Shown here piece after piece: positions 1-8,616 of a DNA stretch of 64,000 bases. Origin of the DNA: Nitrospira sp. (GTDB lineage Bacteria; Nitrospirota; Nitrospiria; Nitrospirales; Nitrospiraceae). The stretch spans positions 62,001 to 126,000 of the forward strand of contig JALHPO010000003.1 of the NCBI GenBank assembly GCA_022842445.1, read 5' to 3'. The position numbers were made by a program, and so were the translations under genes. The notes under the pieces were generated by a model. That model searched no databases and was not told the origin of the DNA. It saw only the letters and a list, made by a program, of their open reading frames with translations. Position 1 is the stretch's first letter, and each line of letters starts with the position of its first letter.

Positions 1-2472
1 ACCGGCGGCACCCTGTGCAGAATAAATCGTAGTCGGCTCTCCCCACACAGCTGCATTCGGCTCTGCTTCCAACATCGGAGAAGTCGGAGACTCTCCGGCG
101 AACCGAATAGACTCGCTGGTTTTGATCCATTCCTTCGGCGCTGGCACAGGCTCAAAAGGAGCCTTTTCTTCCACCAATACCGGGTTTGGCTCTTCATGTT
201 CGGCCTGACGATCAGGCATTTCATCGAGAATCGCCCACGAACCAGCCGTCTTTGGTACCGGCTCCACATGAGATCCCGACATGCCTCCCTGAGAAGCAAG
301 CCCGGGTTCGACAGAATCTTCAGTTGGTGAGATGGCAACATTTTCAGACTGGAGATTGAGCGGAGCGACGTCCGCAGCCGGTAGCGGGTTCTCTTCGGAA
401 ATCCACGGCGGAGCGGGCGCCACCTGTTCCAAGGACTGTCGAGGCTCTCCGGCAAAGGCAAAGGTGGAAGGCTGCTCATCCACTGCTCCGTCGGCGGCTT
501 GATAGGCCGCGGGCGCAACGGCTGAAGAGAAGTCCGCCGGAACAGGGGCCGCTTCGGACAGAAACGGAGCAGGCGACGATCCCATGATGGAAAAGGTGTC
601 CGCTTCCGACGCGCCATCGACGGTTGAAAGAACGGAGAGCGGAGGATCCTGCGTATACACCGGTTCCGGGTGAACTGCAGGCGCCTGCTCGACCGGAGAT
701 TCAACGACCGTTTCCTCCATCTGCTGGTGAGGAATGACAATGGCGGATTCCTGAACCTGATCCCAGGGCATTGGGGCAGCTTCAGACGAGGCCGCCGCCA
801 CACTCAGGGGCGGTGTCGTGCGCGCAGCTTCCTCAATTTCAATCGTGCCGGGATCGACTTCCTGTCCGTACAAAGTCGGCTGTGAAACAGGGGCCGCGAT
901 TCCGACCTTTAATGTGTTCTGGAAGACCGAGTCCCAGGACAACTCTTCTCCGCTCGCCCCTGCAACCAGGCTCGCTGGACTCTGATCCGGCCCAAGCGGA
1001 GATGACAGGGCATCCGGCGATTCCGCACTCAGCTGATCCGGAATCCTGACTGTCGTCTCCTGAACCTCGTCCCATGGCATCGGTGTTGGGACCGGTTGCG
1101 GCGCAGCCTCCTGCTGAATGTCCAGCGGCTGACTGTCCCACGCTTGAACCGGCTCCGTTGTGAACGCAGGAGGATCTTCCGACTGCCACGGAACTGAGTC
1201 CGGCGCGAGACCGGATGACAACGTATCCGCTGATTCTGCACTCAGCTGATCCGGAATCCTGACTGTCGTCTCCTGAACCTCGTCCCACGGCATCGGTGTT
1301 GGGACCGGTTGCGGCGCAGTCTCCTGCTGAATGTCCAGCGGCTGGCTGTCCCACGCTTGAACCGGCTCCGTTGTGAACACAGGAGGATCTTCCGACTGCG
1401 ACGGAACTGAGTCGGATGCAAGACCGGCTGACAGCGTATCCGCGGATTCCGCACTCAGCTGATCCGGAATCCTGACCGTCGTTTCCTGAACCTCGTCCCA
1501 CGGCATCGGTGTTGGGACCGGTTGCGGCGCAGTCTCCTGCTGAATGTCCAGCGGCTGGCTGTCCCACGCTTGAACCGGCTCCGTTGCAAGCAGAGCAGGG
1601 TCTTCCGACTGTGATGAGACCGATCTGGGATCGAAATCGATCGAGCCATGCCCATTCATCGACGGATCATGCGGCGACGGCGCATCGACGAACCCTTGCT
1701 CTTCCCCTGGCAAGCCCGCGCTCACATCCTCCGGCGCACGTTCAAGATGCACAGAATCAGCAGACGCCTGCTCTGCTGACGAATTGTCTGTCCCCCCCCA
1801 GGGCGTCGATTCAGCGATGGATTCGGAGACACTCGGCGCGGCGCCATCCTCGTCCATTGAAGGGACATACGGCGCGGCTTCAGCCGGTGGACGAACGGTA
1901 AATTTCCCTGTTTGCGGATCGACACAGCCGGCCAACCGAACATCGACAGGGCTCCCCGGAGCAAGCTCTTTGATCTTCTCGTAGAGTTGTGAGGCTCGGT
2001 CAGGATGCTCAGGGTCGGGATCCTCAATCAGAATGTCGACGGCCTTGCCGTATTCGAGGACGGCCTCAAGCATCTCCCCTTTATCCTGCAGAATAGACCC
2101 CAGTTTCTCCAGGTAGGGCACGCAGCGAGGACCGGCCGCCAAATATTCCCTCAGCAAGGATTCTGCGAGCCAATAATCCTGCCGGACGAATGCTTCGTCG
2201 ATGAGCGAATCGAAGGCCTGCCTTGCCAGAATCAAACTTCCCACACGGAGGTGCAACGTCGCAAAGAGGCGCCGCGCCTCCATATTATGTGGATCCAGCG
2301 CCAATAACTCCTTCAGCGCCGCTGAAGACCGGCCATACCGGCCCATATTCATTTGGGTGATGGCTTCTTCAAGCAGAACGGTCTTCTTGCCGTAGCCGAC
2401 AGCGCTCTGCTTGAAACCGCTCCGTCCCGACTTCTTATCTGTTTTTTGAGTAGTTTTTTTATCGGTACGCAC
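1..2472 (-). CDS. TPR-containing, Pro/Glu-rich repeat protein (3' end outside window)
   Basis: An open frame runs from GTG 2472 to the window edge, 824 codons without a stop. A TAAGG sequence lies about 10 nt before the GTG. Residues 1-45 are basic and Lys/Thr-rich. Residues about 40-200 are helical with TPR-like alternation of Ala, Leu, Tyr and Gly. The rest is an acidic Pro/Glu/Ser/Val-rich, probably disordered region. It contains a 71-residue unit, present about 2.5 times in tandem, with the motifs VRIPDQLSAES and PMPWDEVQE. A degenerate PMPWDQVQES recurs farther on. The N-terminal half suggests a protein-interaction scaffold, but the function is unknown. A FimV-like or secretion-associated role is only a guess. 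The C-terminus is not visible. Confidence 0.8.
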   Translation of the reverse strand, partial: MRTDKKTTQKTDKKSGRSGFKQSAVGYGKKTVLLEEAITQMNMGRYGRSSAALKELLALDPHNMEARRLFATLHLRVGSLILARQAFDSLIDEAFVRQDYWLAESLLREYLAAGPRCVPYLEKLGSILQDKGEMLEAVLEYGKAVDILIEDPDPEHPDRASQLYEKIKELAPGSPVDVRLAGCVDPQTGKFTVRPPAEAAPYVPSMDEDGAAPSVSESIAESTPWGGTDNSSAEQASADSVHLERAPEDVSAGLPGEEQGFVDAPSPHDPSMNGHGSIDFDPRSVSSQSEDPALLATEPVQAWDSQPLDIQQETAPQPVPTPMPWDEVQETTVRIPDQLSAESADTLSAGLASDSVPSQSEDPPVFTTEPVQAWDSQPLDIQQETAPQPVPTPMPWDEVQETTVRIPDQLSAESADTLSSGLAPDSVPWQSEDPPAFTTEPVQAWDSQPLDIQQEAAPQPVPTPMPWDEVQETTVRIPDQLSAESPDALSSPLGPDQSPASLVAGASGEELSWDSVFQNTLKVGIAAPVSQPTLYGQEVDPGTIEIEEAARTTPPLSVAAASSEAAPMPWDQVQESAIVIPHQQMEETVVESPVEQAPAVHPEPVYTQDPPLSVLSTVDGASEADTFSIMGSSPAPFLSEAAPVPADFSSAVAPAAYQAADGAVDEQPSTFAFAGEPRQSLEQVAPAPPWISEENPLPAADVAPLNLQSENVAISPTEDSVEPGLASQGGMSGSHVEPVPKTAGSWAILDEMPDRQAEHEEPNPVLVEEKAPFEPVPAPKEWIKTSESIRFAGESPTSPMLEAEPNAAVWGEPTTIYSAQGAAG
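985..1625. repeat. Tandem 213-bp coding repeat
   Basis: Two full copies of a 213-bp unit (1264-1476 and 1051-1263) are flanked by partial copies on both sides. The copies differ at only a few positions. The length is a multiple of three (71 codons), so the host gene's frame is kept. It also keeps the other minus-strand frames open, which produces repeated spurious ORFs there. Near-identity suggests recent duplication or homogenisation. Confidence 0.9.
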
Positions 2473-2878
2473 GGTACAACCTTAGCAGATCTCTGAATTG
2501 TTGGAATGCGCCCGAGCCGCCGACATCCAACTCGTCGAGCCTGCCGCCGAACATTGATTCATCGCCAGAGGGGAAACCTGGTAAGAGGCTGCAAGCCCGA
2601 TGCCTATCGGCATTGAAACCATCAGGCTCAAACACCCTGAAAATTGAGGGGTTACCATAATCTCCCGGCCGGCCAGGTAGCTCATCTCTCCATTTTTGAA
2701 CGGCTGATGACAAACAGAGGCAGTGAAAGATGTTCTTGCGGATCGGTGGGCGACCTGTCGCAGGATTCAGTGCCAAACCACGATAGGGCTACCTACAGAC
2801 ATCGAACTCGTCGAATTTCTCCGATGTCAACCGTGGGCCGATCTGATACACATGCCCTGTTGCGAACGGGGCTCCTTG
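2473..2878. other. Gene-poor spacer with a weak small ORF
   Basis: No confident gene is seen. On the minus strand an ORF at 2482-2685 (start ATG 2685, or ATG 2658 with GGGAG just upstream) encodes 58-67 residues including a Gly/Ala/Met-rich hydrophobic stretch. It ends 10 nt before the GTG of the TPR gene, so its stop lies inside that gene's leader. It could be a short upstream gene or chance. No terminator or recognisable RNA is apparent. Confidence 0.3.
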
Positions 2879-3172
2879 TCAATGGTCCTTGCGCGCCAGA
2901 ACCGTCGCACAACGAAGGCAGTGTTGTACGCCCTCCCACGACACCTCCCCGGCTAGATGCTGAACAGGACGTCCCATTTCAATAGGATCCGACGGCATCA
3001 ACGCTTGACGCACTTGGGCCATCAGCCGATGCGCATGCTCCGCCGACTCAATCTCCGCCCCATCGAGAACCAGAACAAGTAGCCCCAGCGCCCGCACCGG
3101 ATCCCCCTGTGCCTCCCGGAGCAGCCGCTGCGCAAATGCCTGCACTTTATCCTGTAGAATGTTGTGCTCCAT
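2879..3172 (-). CDS. Small hypothetical protein
   Basis: The ORF encodes 97 residues and is predicted to be largely alpha-helical, with charged and Leu/Ala-rich segments (for example LLREAQGDPVRALGLLVLVL). It has a C-terminal CLRC motif that could bind metal. The best upstream GAGG is about 15 nt from the ATG, so translation support is weak. It lies upstream of, and co-directional with, the TPR gene. No family is recognised. Composition looks like a real protein rather than a shadow ORF, but expression is uncertain. Confidence 0.45.
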   Translation of the reverse strand: MEHNILQDKVQAFAQRLLREAQGDPVRALGLLVLVLDGAEIESAEHAHRLMAQVRQALMPSDPIEMGRPVQHLAGEVSWEGVQHCLRCATVLARKDH

Positions 3173-3313
3173 TGTGCATCGACAGCCTCAGGTATGGCCT
3201 GCTCTTTATCGGCTTTTCTACGATCACTACTGAGTGGACACTAGACCCCTATCGACCGCCGGCCTTGTGAATTCATTGTAAGTAAATGGTACGACTCCAA
3301 TCAAAACATAGCT

Positions 3314-3342
3314 TTGATTGTGTCCCTTAATGCGCCTATGAT
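3314..3342 (+). promoter_or_regulatory. Probable sigma70 promoter for the secretin gene
   Basis: TTGATT at 3314-3319 and TATGAT at 3337-3342 are separated by 17 bp. A start near 3349 would leave an 87-nt leader to ATG 3436. It would also make the in-frame GTG 3352 almost leaderless. The call rests on consensus match only. Confidence 0.5.
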
Positions 3343-3435
3343 ACGGTCAAAGTGTCAACTATAGGCCAACACCTCTGTTGGATGAGGAGTGATGGGTTTG
3401 TGATACGGCTCGATGCTTGCTTCGAACACGCGAGA

Positions 3436-4965
3436 ATGATGATCAGGCGATTGGGACCCAGTTTCAGCGCCCTGCTGCTGGTTGCCTCGCTGGTCTGTCC
3501 GCAAACCCTTCGGGCCGAGGGCGCGAACGCTCCGTCGGCCAAAATTGCGCTGGATTTCAACGATGTGGATATTCCCGTCCTTGTTCGCTTTATCAGCGAG
3601 ATCACGGGGAAAAACTTTGTCCTGGATGAAACGATCAAGAAGCAAGGGGGAAAGATTTCCGTCTATTCTCCAACGAAAGTCACACCGGATCAGGCCTACA
3701 GTATGTTTGTGGCAGCACTGGAAGTCGCGCGCCTGGCCGTCGTCCCCAAAGGAAACACCCATCAGATTGTACAAATGGGCGACCTTCCCCCGGAACGCGG
3801 GGTGTTTGTCTATAAACTGAAGAACGCCAATGCCACGGATCTCGCCGCCGTCTTAACCAACCTGGTTGCGCGCTCACAAACCGTTGCCCAGACGGCTCCC
3901 GGCGCCAGGCCTCCGATCAGGCCGCTGACGGAATTTGAGGCGCCGGTCCAGGTCTTCGCCGATAAGCCGACGAATTCCATTATCATCAGTGCCGCGAAAT
4001 CAGCCTACAGCCGGCTGCAATCAGTTATTCGGGATTTGGACGCCAAACGCAAACAGGTATTCGTGGAAGCGGTCATTCTCGAAGTGCAAGTCGACCGGCT
4101 GAGACAAATCGGAACCGATCCCACACAAGTGCTCAGCGCGGGAAAAGAGGGGTTCCTTCAAGGCCTCATTGGATTCAACCGGGCGCCTGAAGATCTCGCG
4201 TCCGTGGCGCAGGCGATCAGCGGCATCGCCGCGGGCGGCGCCACGGGCGGCGCCACGACCGTGTTGAATACGGTCAATGTCCGCGCCTTCATGCAGTTCC
4301 TGATGAACATGACCGACACCAACATCCTCTCCACTCCGCAGGTGCTGGCCGCGGACAATCAGAAAGCAAAGATCGTCGTCGGGGAAAATCGGCCGTTTCC
4401 AACAGGACAAGCCCAGGGCATCACCGGAGGCACACTCGTCACCATCGAACGGAAAGACGTGGGCGTGACGTTGGAACTGACGCCTCAGGTACTCGAGGAT
4501 GACCTTATCCGCCTTGAAATCAAGCAGGAGATCACCGCCATCGCCGACAATGTGGCCCAAACCATCGGCTCCGGCACCGCCACCATCCCGGTCGGCCCCA
4601 CCACGACAAAACGCTCCATGGAAACAACCACCATCGCGCACGATCAACAGACGCTGGTTGTGGGCGGATTAGTCCGTGACAACATCACGCTCAGTGAGCG
4701 AAAAGTGCCATTTTTTGGAGACATCCCCTGGCTGGGGTGGTTTTTCCGATCCCAGACCCGCACGGTGGAGAAACTCAATCTCCTCGTCTTTCTTACCCCG
4801 CATCTCGTCCGTGATGACGCAGACATCATCGAACTTAATGCCAGAAAAGCAAGAGAAATCAATACGCTGCAACGTGATAATCGGATTGAAGAACCCACGA
4901 AGCTCAAACAAGATATCCTAGAACGCCTTGAGCGCCCGATCACGCCGCCCAACAGTCCTCGTTGA
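3436..4965 (+). CDS. gspD: Secretin (GspD/PilQ family outer-membrane channel)
   Basis: This is an outer-membrane secretin forming the exit pore of a type II secretion or type IV pilus-like machine. I chose ATG 3436 because it is followed directly by a signal peptide (MMIRR, hydrophobic stretch, cleavage near LRA/EG); the frame extends up to GTG 3352. After the signal come an N0-like domain (IALDFNDVDIPVLVRFIS), one N1-like ring domain (GVFVYKLKNANATDLAAVL) and a second small domain ending IIISAAKSAYSRLQSVIRDL. The C-terminal secretin core has LSTPQVLAADNQ and VPFFGDIPWLGWFF. At about 509 residues it is short for GspD and carries few N-domains. No other T2SS gene adjoins it; pilus-type genes lie near 51-56 kb. 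Confidence 0.88.
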   Translation: MMIRRLGPSFSALLLVASLVCPQTLRAEGANAPSAKIALDFNDVDIPVLVRFISEITGKNFVLDETIKKQGGKISVYSPTKVTPDQAYSMFVAALEVARLAVVPKGNTHQIVQMGDLPPERGVFVYKLKNANATDLAAVLTNLVARSQTVAQTAPGARPPIRPLTEFEAPVQVFADKPTNSIIISAAKSAYSRLQSVIRDLDAKRKQVFVEAVILEVQVDRLRQIGTDPTQVLSAGKEGFLQGLIGFNRAPEDLASVAQAISGIAAGGATGGATTVLNTVNVRAFMQFLMNMTDTNILSTPQVLAADNQKAKIVVGENRPFPTGQAQGITGGTLVTIERKDVGVTLELTPQVLEDDLIRLEIKQEITAIADNVAQTIGSGTATIPVGPTTTKRSMETTTIAHDQQTLVVGGLVRDNITLSERKVPFFGDIPWLGWFFRSQTRTVEKLNLLVFLTPHLVRDDADIIELNARKAREINTLQRDNRIEEPTKLKQDILERLERPITPPNSPR

Positions 4966-5117
4966 ATGTCCTAGTAGACGCGCTTGTTATCGTTGACGCA
5001 TCACACCTGTCTCGGTCTCTCTCGCCAAGATTTCCACACTTCTGTTGAAGCCCCCTCCTCCGAGGGATAGGACTGATCGGCGCGCCACTGTACACTGCCC
5101 CAACGGAGGAACCCAGC

Positions 5118-5504
5118 ATGGCGCAGACCACACCGGACTCCCGTGCCTATCATCGATATCCCGTCATCTACCCGGTTATTTTTGGAGGAGCCCCTTTCGT
5201 GGGCGAAGGGACGGTTTCAGACCTCTCGCTTACCGGCTGTTCGATCGTCTGTGACCAGGCTGTCCTGGCTGATAGCTATGTCAAATTGAGCGTCATCCTG
5301 CCGGATCCGACCATGTCGCTGTTCATTGAACTGGGAAAAATCCGGTGGGTCCGTGAGCAGACATTCGGGGTCGAATTCATTCGATTGCCAACGATCACCC
5401 GCGACCGATTGGACCGCGTCGTGTGGGAACAACTGACCGCTTTGCTGGAGACTCGAACCAATCCCACTCCGTCTAACGGACAACCCCTCACCCATCGCTT
5501 CTAG
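5118..5504 (+). CDS. PilZ-domain protein
   Basis: The protein has 128 residues and is essentially a single PilZ domain, the c-di-GMP-binding fold. The arginine motif region reads RAYHRYPV near residue 9, and the second signature is DLSLTGCS (D/NxSxxG type) near residue 35. The arginine motif is reduced compared with canonical RxxxR, so ligand binding is not certain. A GGAGGAACCCAGC ribosome site precedes the ATG. It follows the secretin gene by 152 nt in the same direction, which fits a role in c-di-GMP control of secretion or pili. That link is inference. Confidence 0.85.
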   Translation: MAQTTPDSRAYHRYPVIYPVIFGGAPFVGEGTVSDLSLTGCSIVCDQAVLADSYVKLSVILPDPTMSLFIELGKIRWVREQTFGVEFIRLPTITRDRLDRVVWEQLTALLETRTNPTPSNGQPLTHRF

Positions 5505-5956
5505 ACTCCTTCCCCACCCGCTCAACAAGGCGAACCGCTCTCGTGAAACGCATTTCGCAACGCGTGGGAAAAAGAGCTTGTAGCTGATGGCGTCCAGCAC
5601 AGAACTGAGCCGGACACTTGTGAATTGAGAATTGAGGTGTATCTGAGAACTCTCAGTTGAACAGTGCTATCGGTTCCCTGCTCTGGATTTTCCACACCTC
5701 ACCCCTTACTCCTTACGCCTCACGTCCGGATGCCACAAGCTCTTTCGATCGCCTGCGCAACCCGCTTCACCGTTCGACAGGCTCATGGCCCTGAGCAGAA
5801 TCGAATGACGAGATGGAGTGACAAAGAGCGGCACGTAGAAGCACGCATGAATCTGAGAGACACGAGACTGCAGCGATGGAGTGGGGTAAAAAAACGGCGC
5901 GGCCAGAGCCTAGCCGCGCCGAAAACAACCGGAAAAGTTACTATTCTCTTACGACC
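5505..5956. other. Convergent intergenic spacer
   Basis: This spacer separates two convergent genes. It holds word-like pyrimidine repeats (CTCACCCCTTACTCCTTACGCC at about 5699-5722) and, at its right end, an intrinsic terminator for the minus-strand gene. The short plus-strand ORFs here have no ribosome site or recognisable product. Confidence 0.6.
5888..5921 (-). terminator. Intrinsic terminator of the beta-barrel protein gene
   Basis: CGGCGCGGC (5895-5903) pairs perfectly with GCCGCGCCG (5913-5921) around a 9-nt loop. On the minus strand the stem is followed by seven T residues (5894-5888). It lies 35 nt past the stop of the minus-strand gene at 5957. Confidence 0.92.
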
Positions 5957-6769
5957 CTACGGCCTGATGTCAAAGTGAATCGACAGGCCCACATGCACAT
6001 GGATCGTTCGGATATTGGCTGTGTAATCATTGATAACTTGATCTTGTCCGCCAACGGTGGACGCCCCGTAGCGATCCGTCCCCAGCGCGTCATGATCAGC
6101 GATCACATACTTTGCCTCAGCAAACGCAGCTACGTACTTGAAGAGATGCGCCTTGACGCCTCCCACTGCCAGAAACCCGATCGTCGTATTCCGCTGGTCG
6201 GTGATGGCGTTTGAAAAACCAGCCCCCCGGAATCCACCCGGCCTAAACGACATCTGGTGCGCTCCCGCGCCGCCCCCGATGTACGGAAACCATCGCCCGT
6301 TGGGATAGGCCTCTGAAATCCCCATCGGGTAGCGAATCATAAGATTGGGACCGATGTAGATGCCCTGCTTTTCGGTCGTGGTGCCCTCAAAATATGGGCC
6401 TGCTCCATTAGTTGCAGATACTCCATTCACATTTTCCTGACAGCAGGCTATGTCCGGATACCAGACAAAGCCGGTGACTTCCAGGCCGACATCAAATCCA
6501 GCCAACGCGTTTCTGGTGGGAAACCAGACGCCCGCGTTGCCACCGATCGACTGTTTCATCTGATAGTCGACATTCTCCACGGTATTGGGCAACGACCCGT
6601 CATTGAATGTGATATTCGGGCTGTTCGGTATTGCCACACCCGCCATAAAAGACATATAGGGTTCGATCGTCCCGGATGAGATCGTGGGCAGCTCATCATC
6701 CGCGCGAACAGACTGAGAAAAACCGACTACGCACAGAAGGAAAATCATCGCCGAAATTCTCGTTTTCAT
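5957..6769 (-). CDS. Outer-membrane beta-barrel protein
   Basis: The product is a 270-residue exported protein. It has a signal peptide (MKTRISAMIFLLCVVGFSQSVRA, cleavage before DDEL). The mature part alternates polar and aromatic/hydrophobic residues, contains many Gly, and ends in an amphipathic strand (VHVGLSIHFDIRP) typical of outer-membrane barrels. Motifs such as PYIGGGAGAH and VGGVKAHLFKYVAAFAEAKYV resemble the OmpW/OmpA-like small-barrel superfamily. GGGAGGGTGATGA precedes the ATG. The ligand or role is unknown; porin-like or structural function is inferred only from the fold. Confidence 0.8.
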   Translation of the reverse strand: MKTRISAMIFLLCVVGFSQSVRADDELPTISSGTIEPYMSFMAGVAIPNSPNITFNDGSLPNTVENVDYQMKQSIGGNAGVWFPTRNALAGFDVGLEVTGFVWYPDIACCQENVNGVSATNGAGPYFEGTTTEKQGIYIGPNLMIRYPMGISEAYPNGRWFPYIGGGAGAHQMSFRPGGFRGAGFSNAITDQRNTTIGFLAVGGVKAHLFKYVAAFAEAKYVIADHDALGTDRYGASTVGGQDQVINDYTANIRTIHVHVGLSIHFDIRP

Positions 6770-7355
6770 TCATCACCCTCCCACGGTAAAGAAAACATGT
6801 TATTCGACGAGTTTTGATCGCAACGACTGGTGCGAGTCGGTATTTCCTGGAGAATCAAGGGAGCCGGGCAAGACCATCCTGCCTTCCTCGCGCTCGAACT
6901 GCTCTCCGTTCCTGCTGTTGTGACCATTGGCATGAGAGCCGGAATAGTTGACACCAACATGACCACGAAGGAATACGCTTTTCCCATCGTGGAGGCGGAC
7001 GGCGCCAACAGTAGCAATCCCCCCTTCATTTTTGAAAATAGATAAAACAAATTAGAGCTATCGTTAAATCCAATGTCTCAGCGAGAGCATTCGAGAAGAG
7101 GGATATGACGTTGTTCGTCAAAATCAGGCCGCAATCCCCGCCGGCTCATGTTTGTCACCCTGACCGGCGTGAATCTGCTCACATTGCTGCCGAATCGGCT
7201 AACGGGGGTGGAGTCCTGTACGCTTTTGGCATTGAACGACCTGGTGATCGTCAATTTTTCAGCTGGGCCTGGAGCAGATAGCGCATCCGCAAGGAACAGC
7301 TCTCAGGAAATAGGAACGGACGAGGGTGCTGCCAGAAGAACCCGCCGAGGAAGAT
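6770..7355. other. Long spacer without a confident gene
   Basis: This gap lies between the beta-barrel gene and sucD. A 94-codon minus-strand ORF (6766-7050) overlaps the barrel gene start by 4 nt and includes a hydrophobic segment. A plus-strand ORF covers the same DNA. Neither has a convincing ribosome site or family signature. No terminator stem was seen directly after sucD. Confidence 0.5.
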
Positions 7356-8228
7356 TTATCGTCCCAGCGCCTTCTTTACCGCATTTCCGATTTCAGCCGG
7401 GTTCTTGACGACGGTCACGCCGGCTGTTTCGAGGGCCTTCATCTTCTCAGTTGCCGTGCCTTTGCCGCCTGAGATGATCGCGCCCGCATGGCCCATCCGC
7501 CGACCGGGAGGCGCGGTGATCCCGGCGATAAAGCTGATAACCGGCTTCTTGACATGTTTCTTGATGAACTCAGCTGCTTTCTCCTCAGCGTCGCCGCCGA
7601 TTTCACCGATCATGACGATGGCCTGCGTCTCCGGATCTTTCTCGAAAAGTGGGAGCACATCAACAAAGCCGGTCCCGTTGACCGGATCGCCGCCGATGCC
7701 CACGCAGGTCGTTTCGCCCAATCCAAGGGTCGAGAGTTGATGCACGGCCTCGTAGGTCAGGGTCCCGCTGCGCGAAACCACTCCCACCACACCCTTCTTA
7801 TGGATAAATCCCGGCATGATGCCGATCTTGGCCTCGTCCACAGTGATCACGCCAGGGCAATTCGGGCCGATCAATCGCACATCACGCCCGCTGAGCGCGC
7901 GCTTCACCCTCACCATGTCGTTCACCGGAATGCCTTCTGTGATGCAGATGATCAGCTTTACACCGGCATCGGCCGCTTCCAGAATCGCATCGGCACAGAA
8001 CGGCGGCGGCACGAAGATCAGCGACGTGTCGCACTGCTCTTTCTTGACCGCATCGCGGACGGTATTGAAGACGGGAATCCCCTCGACCTCCTGCCCCGCC
8101 TTCCCGGGCGTGACACCGGCCACGACCTTCGTTCCATAGGCTTTGCATTGAGTGGCATGGAACGAGCCTTCCTTGCCCGTAATCCCCTGCACCACCACCC
8201 GCGTATTCTTATTGACGAGAATGCTCAC
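7356..8228 (-). CDS. sucD: Succinyl-CoA synthetase alpha subunit
   Basis: The alpha subunit binds CoA and carries the phosphohistidine in succinate + CoA + NTP <-> succinyl-CoA. In the reductive TCA cycle it makes succinyl-CoA. I chose GTG 8228 because AGAGG lies 8 nt upstream and the product then starts [15 protein letters not shown]; the frame also opens at 8249. The N-terminal CoA-binding Rossmann fold has GITGKEG. The phosphohistidine lies in [13 protein letters not shown] near residue 247, the family's usual place. Its 290 residues are normal. It is separated from sucC by a structured repeat and a small ORF, which is unusual. Confidence 0.96.
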   Translation of the reverse strand: MSILVNKNTRVVVQGITGKEGSFHATQCKAYGTKVVAGVTPGKAGQEVEGIPVFNTVRDAVKKEQCDTSLIFVPPPFCADAILEAADAGVKLIICITEGIPVNDMVRVKRALSGRDVRLIGPNCPGVITVDEAKIGIMPGFIHKKGVVGVVSRSGTLTYEAVHQLSTLGLGETTCVGIGGDPVNGTGFVDVLPLFEKDPETQAIVMIGEIGGDAEEKAAEFIKKHVKKPVISFIAGITAPPGRRMGHAGAIISGGKGTATEKMKALETAGVTVVKNPAEIGNAVKKALGR

Positions 8229-8249
8229 GATTAACCTCTTTTTATGCAA

Positions 8250-8612
8250 TCAAGTAGCCGACGACTCTCTCACTAAGCCGAGTCTGTCGATGAGTTCCTC
8301 AAGACTAATTTCTGCACCTGCCGATCTCCCAAACTTGTCAGTCTCGAATGCTCTCTTGTGTTTCGTTGCTTTCTCGGTGATCGAATAGACTGCTCTATCA
8401 GGATTAGTCACAAATCCATATTTCTTTAGTTTGGCAAGAACAGATCGGGTTGTGTGCTTATAGTTCTCCTGTGGGTATTTCGGGTGCGGTTCTTTATCAT
8501 GGTCCGATAGGGAACGAAATCGATTTATCCCGGAATATATGTCCTGCAAATCAACGGATCTTCCACCCCTATAATCCAAAGCAAGGATTACAGCTGAGTA
8601 CCAAGTTCTCAT
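8250..8612 (-). CDS. Small hypothetical protein between sucC and sucD
   Basis: The product has 120 residues and no confident family. The N-terminal part (WYSAVILAL, VDLQDIYSGI, then TRSVLAKLKKYGFVTN and YSITEKA) has the helix-helix-strand pattern of a winged-helix domain, as in Mrr-N-like or regulator domains; this is inference. Upstream GGAG is about 12 nt from the ATG, so the ribosome site is poor. It is lower in GC and richer in Lys/Asn than the flanking TCA genes. It sits directly after a palindromic repeat, so it looks inserted. It ends 21 nt before sucD and could be translated from the same mRNA. Confidence 0.6.
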   Translation of the reverse strand: MRTWYSAVILALDYRGGRSVDLQDIYSGINRFRSLSDHDKEPHPKYPQENYKHTTRSVLAKLKKYGFVTNPDRAVYSITEKATKHKRAFETDKFGRSAGAEISLEELIDRLGLVRESSAT

Positions 8613-8616
8613 GTTA

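Noticed and set aside
839..1567. A 242-codon minus-strand ORF within the tandem repeat region
   Set aside because: It is an alternative frame of the repeat; because the unit is 213 bp, other frames stay open too. The frame continuous with GTG 2472 is open for 824 codons and has a TPR-like start.
2459..2776. 105-codon minus-strand ORF in front of the TPR gene
   Set aside because: It overlaps the TPR gene start in another frame, lacks a ribosome site and has no recognisable features.
6766..7050. 94-codon minus-strand ORF overlapping the beta-barrel gene start
   Set aside because: No convincing ribosome site or family; a competing plus-strand ORF covers the same DNA. A hydrophobic stretch alone is insufficient.
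7148..7408. Plus-strand ORF of 86 codons overlapping the end of sucD
   Set aside because: It runs antisense into a certain gene and has no ribosome site.
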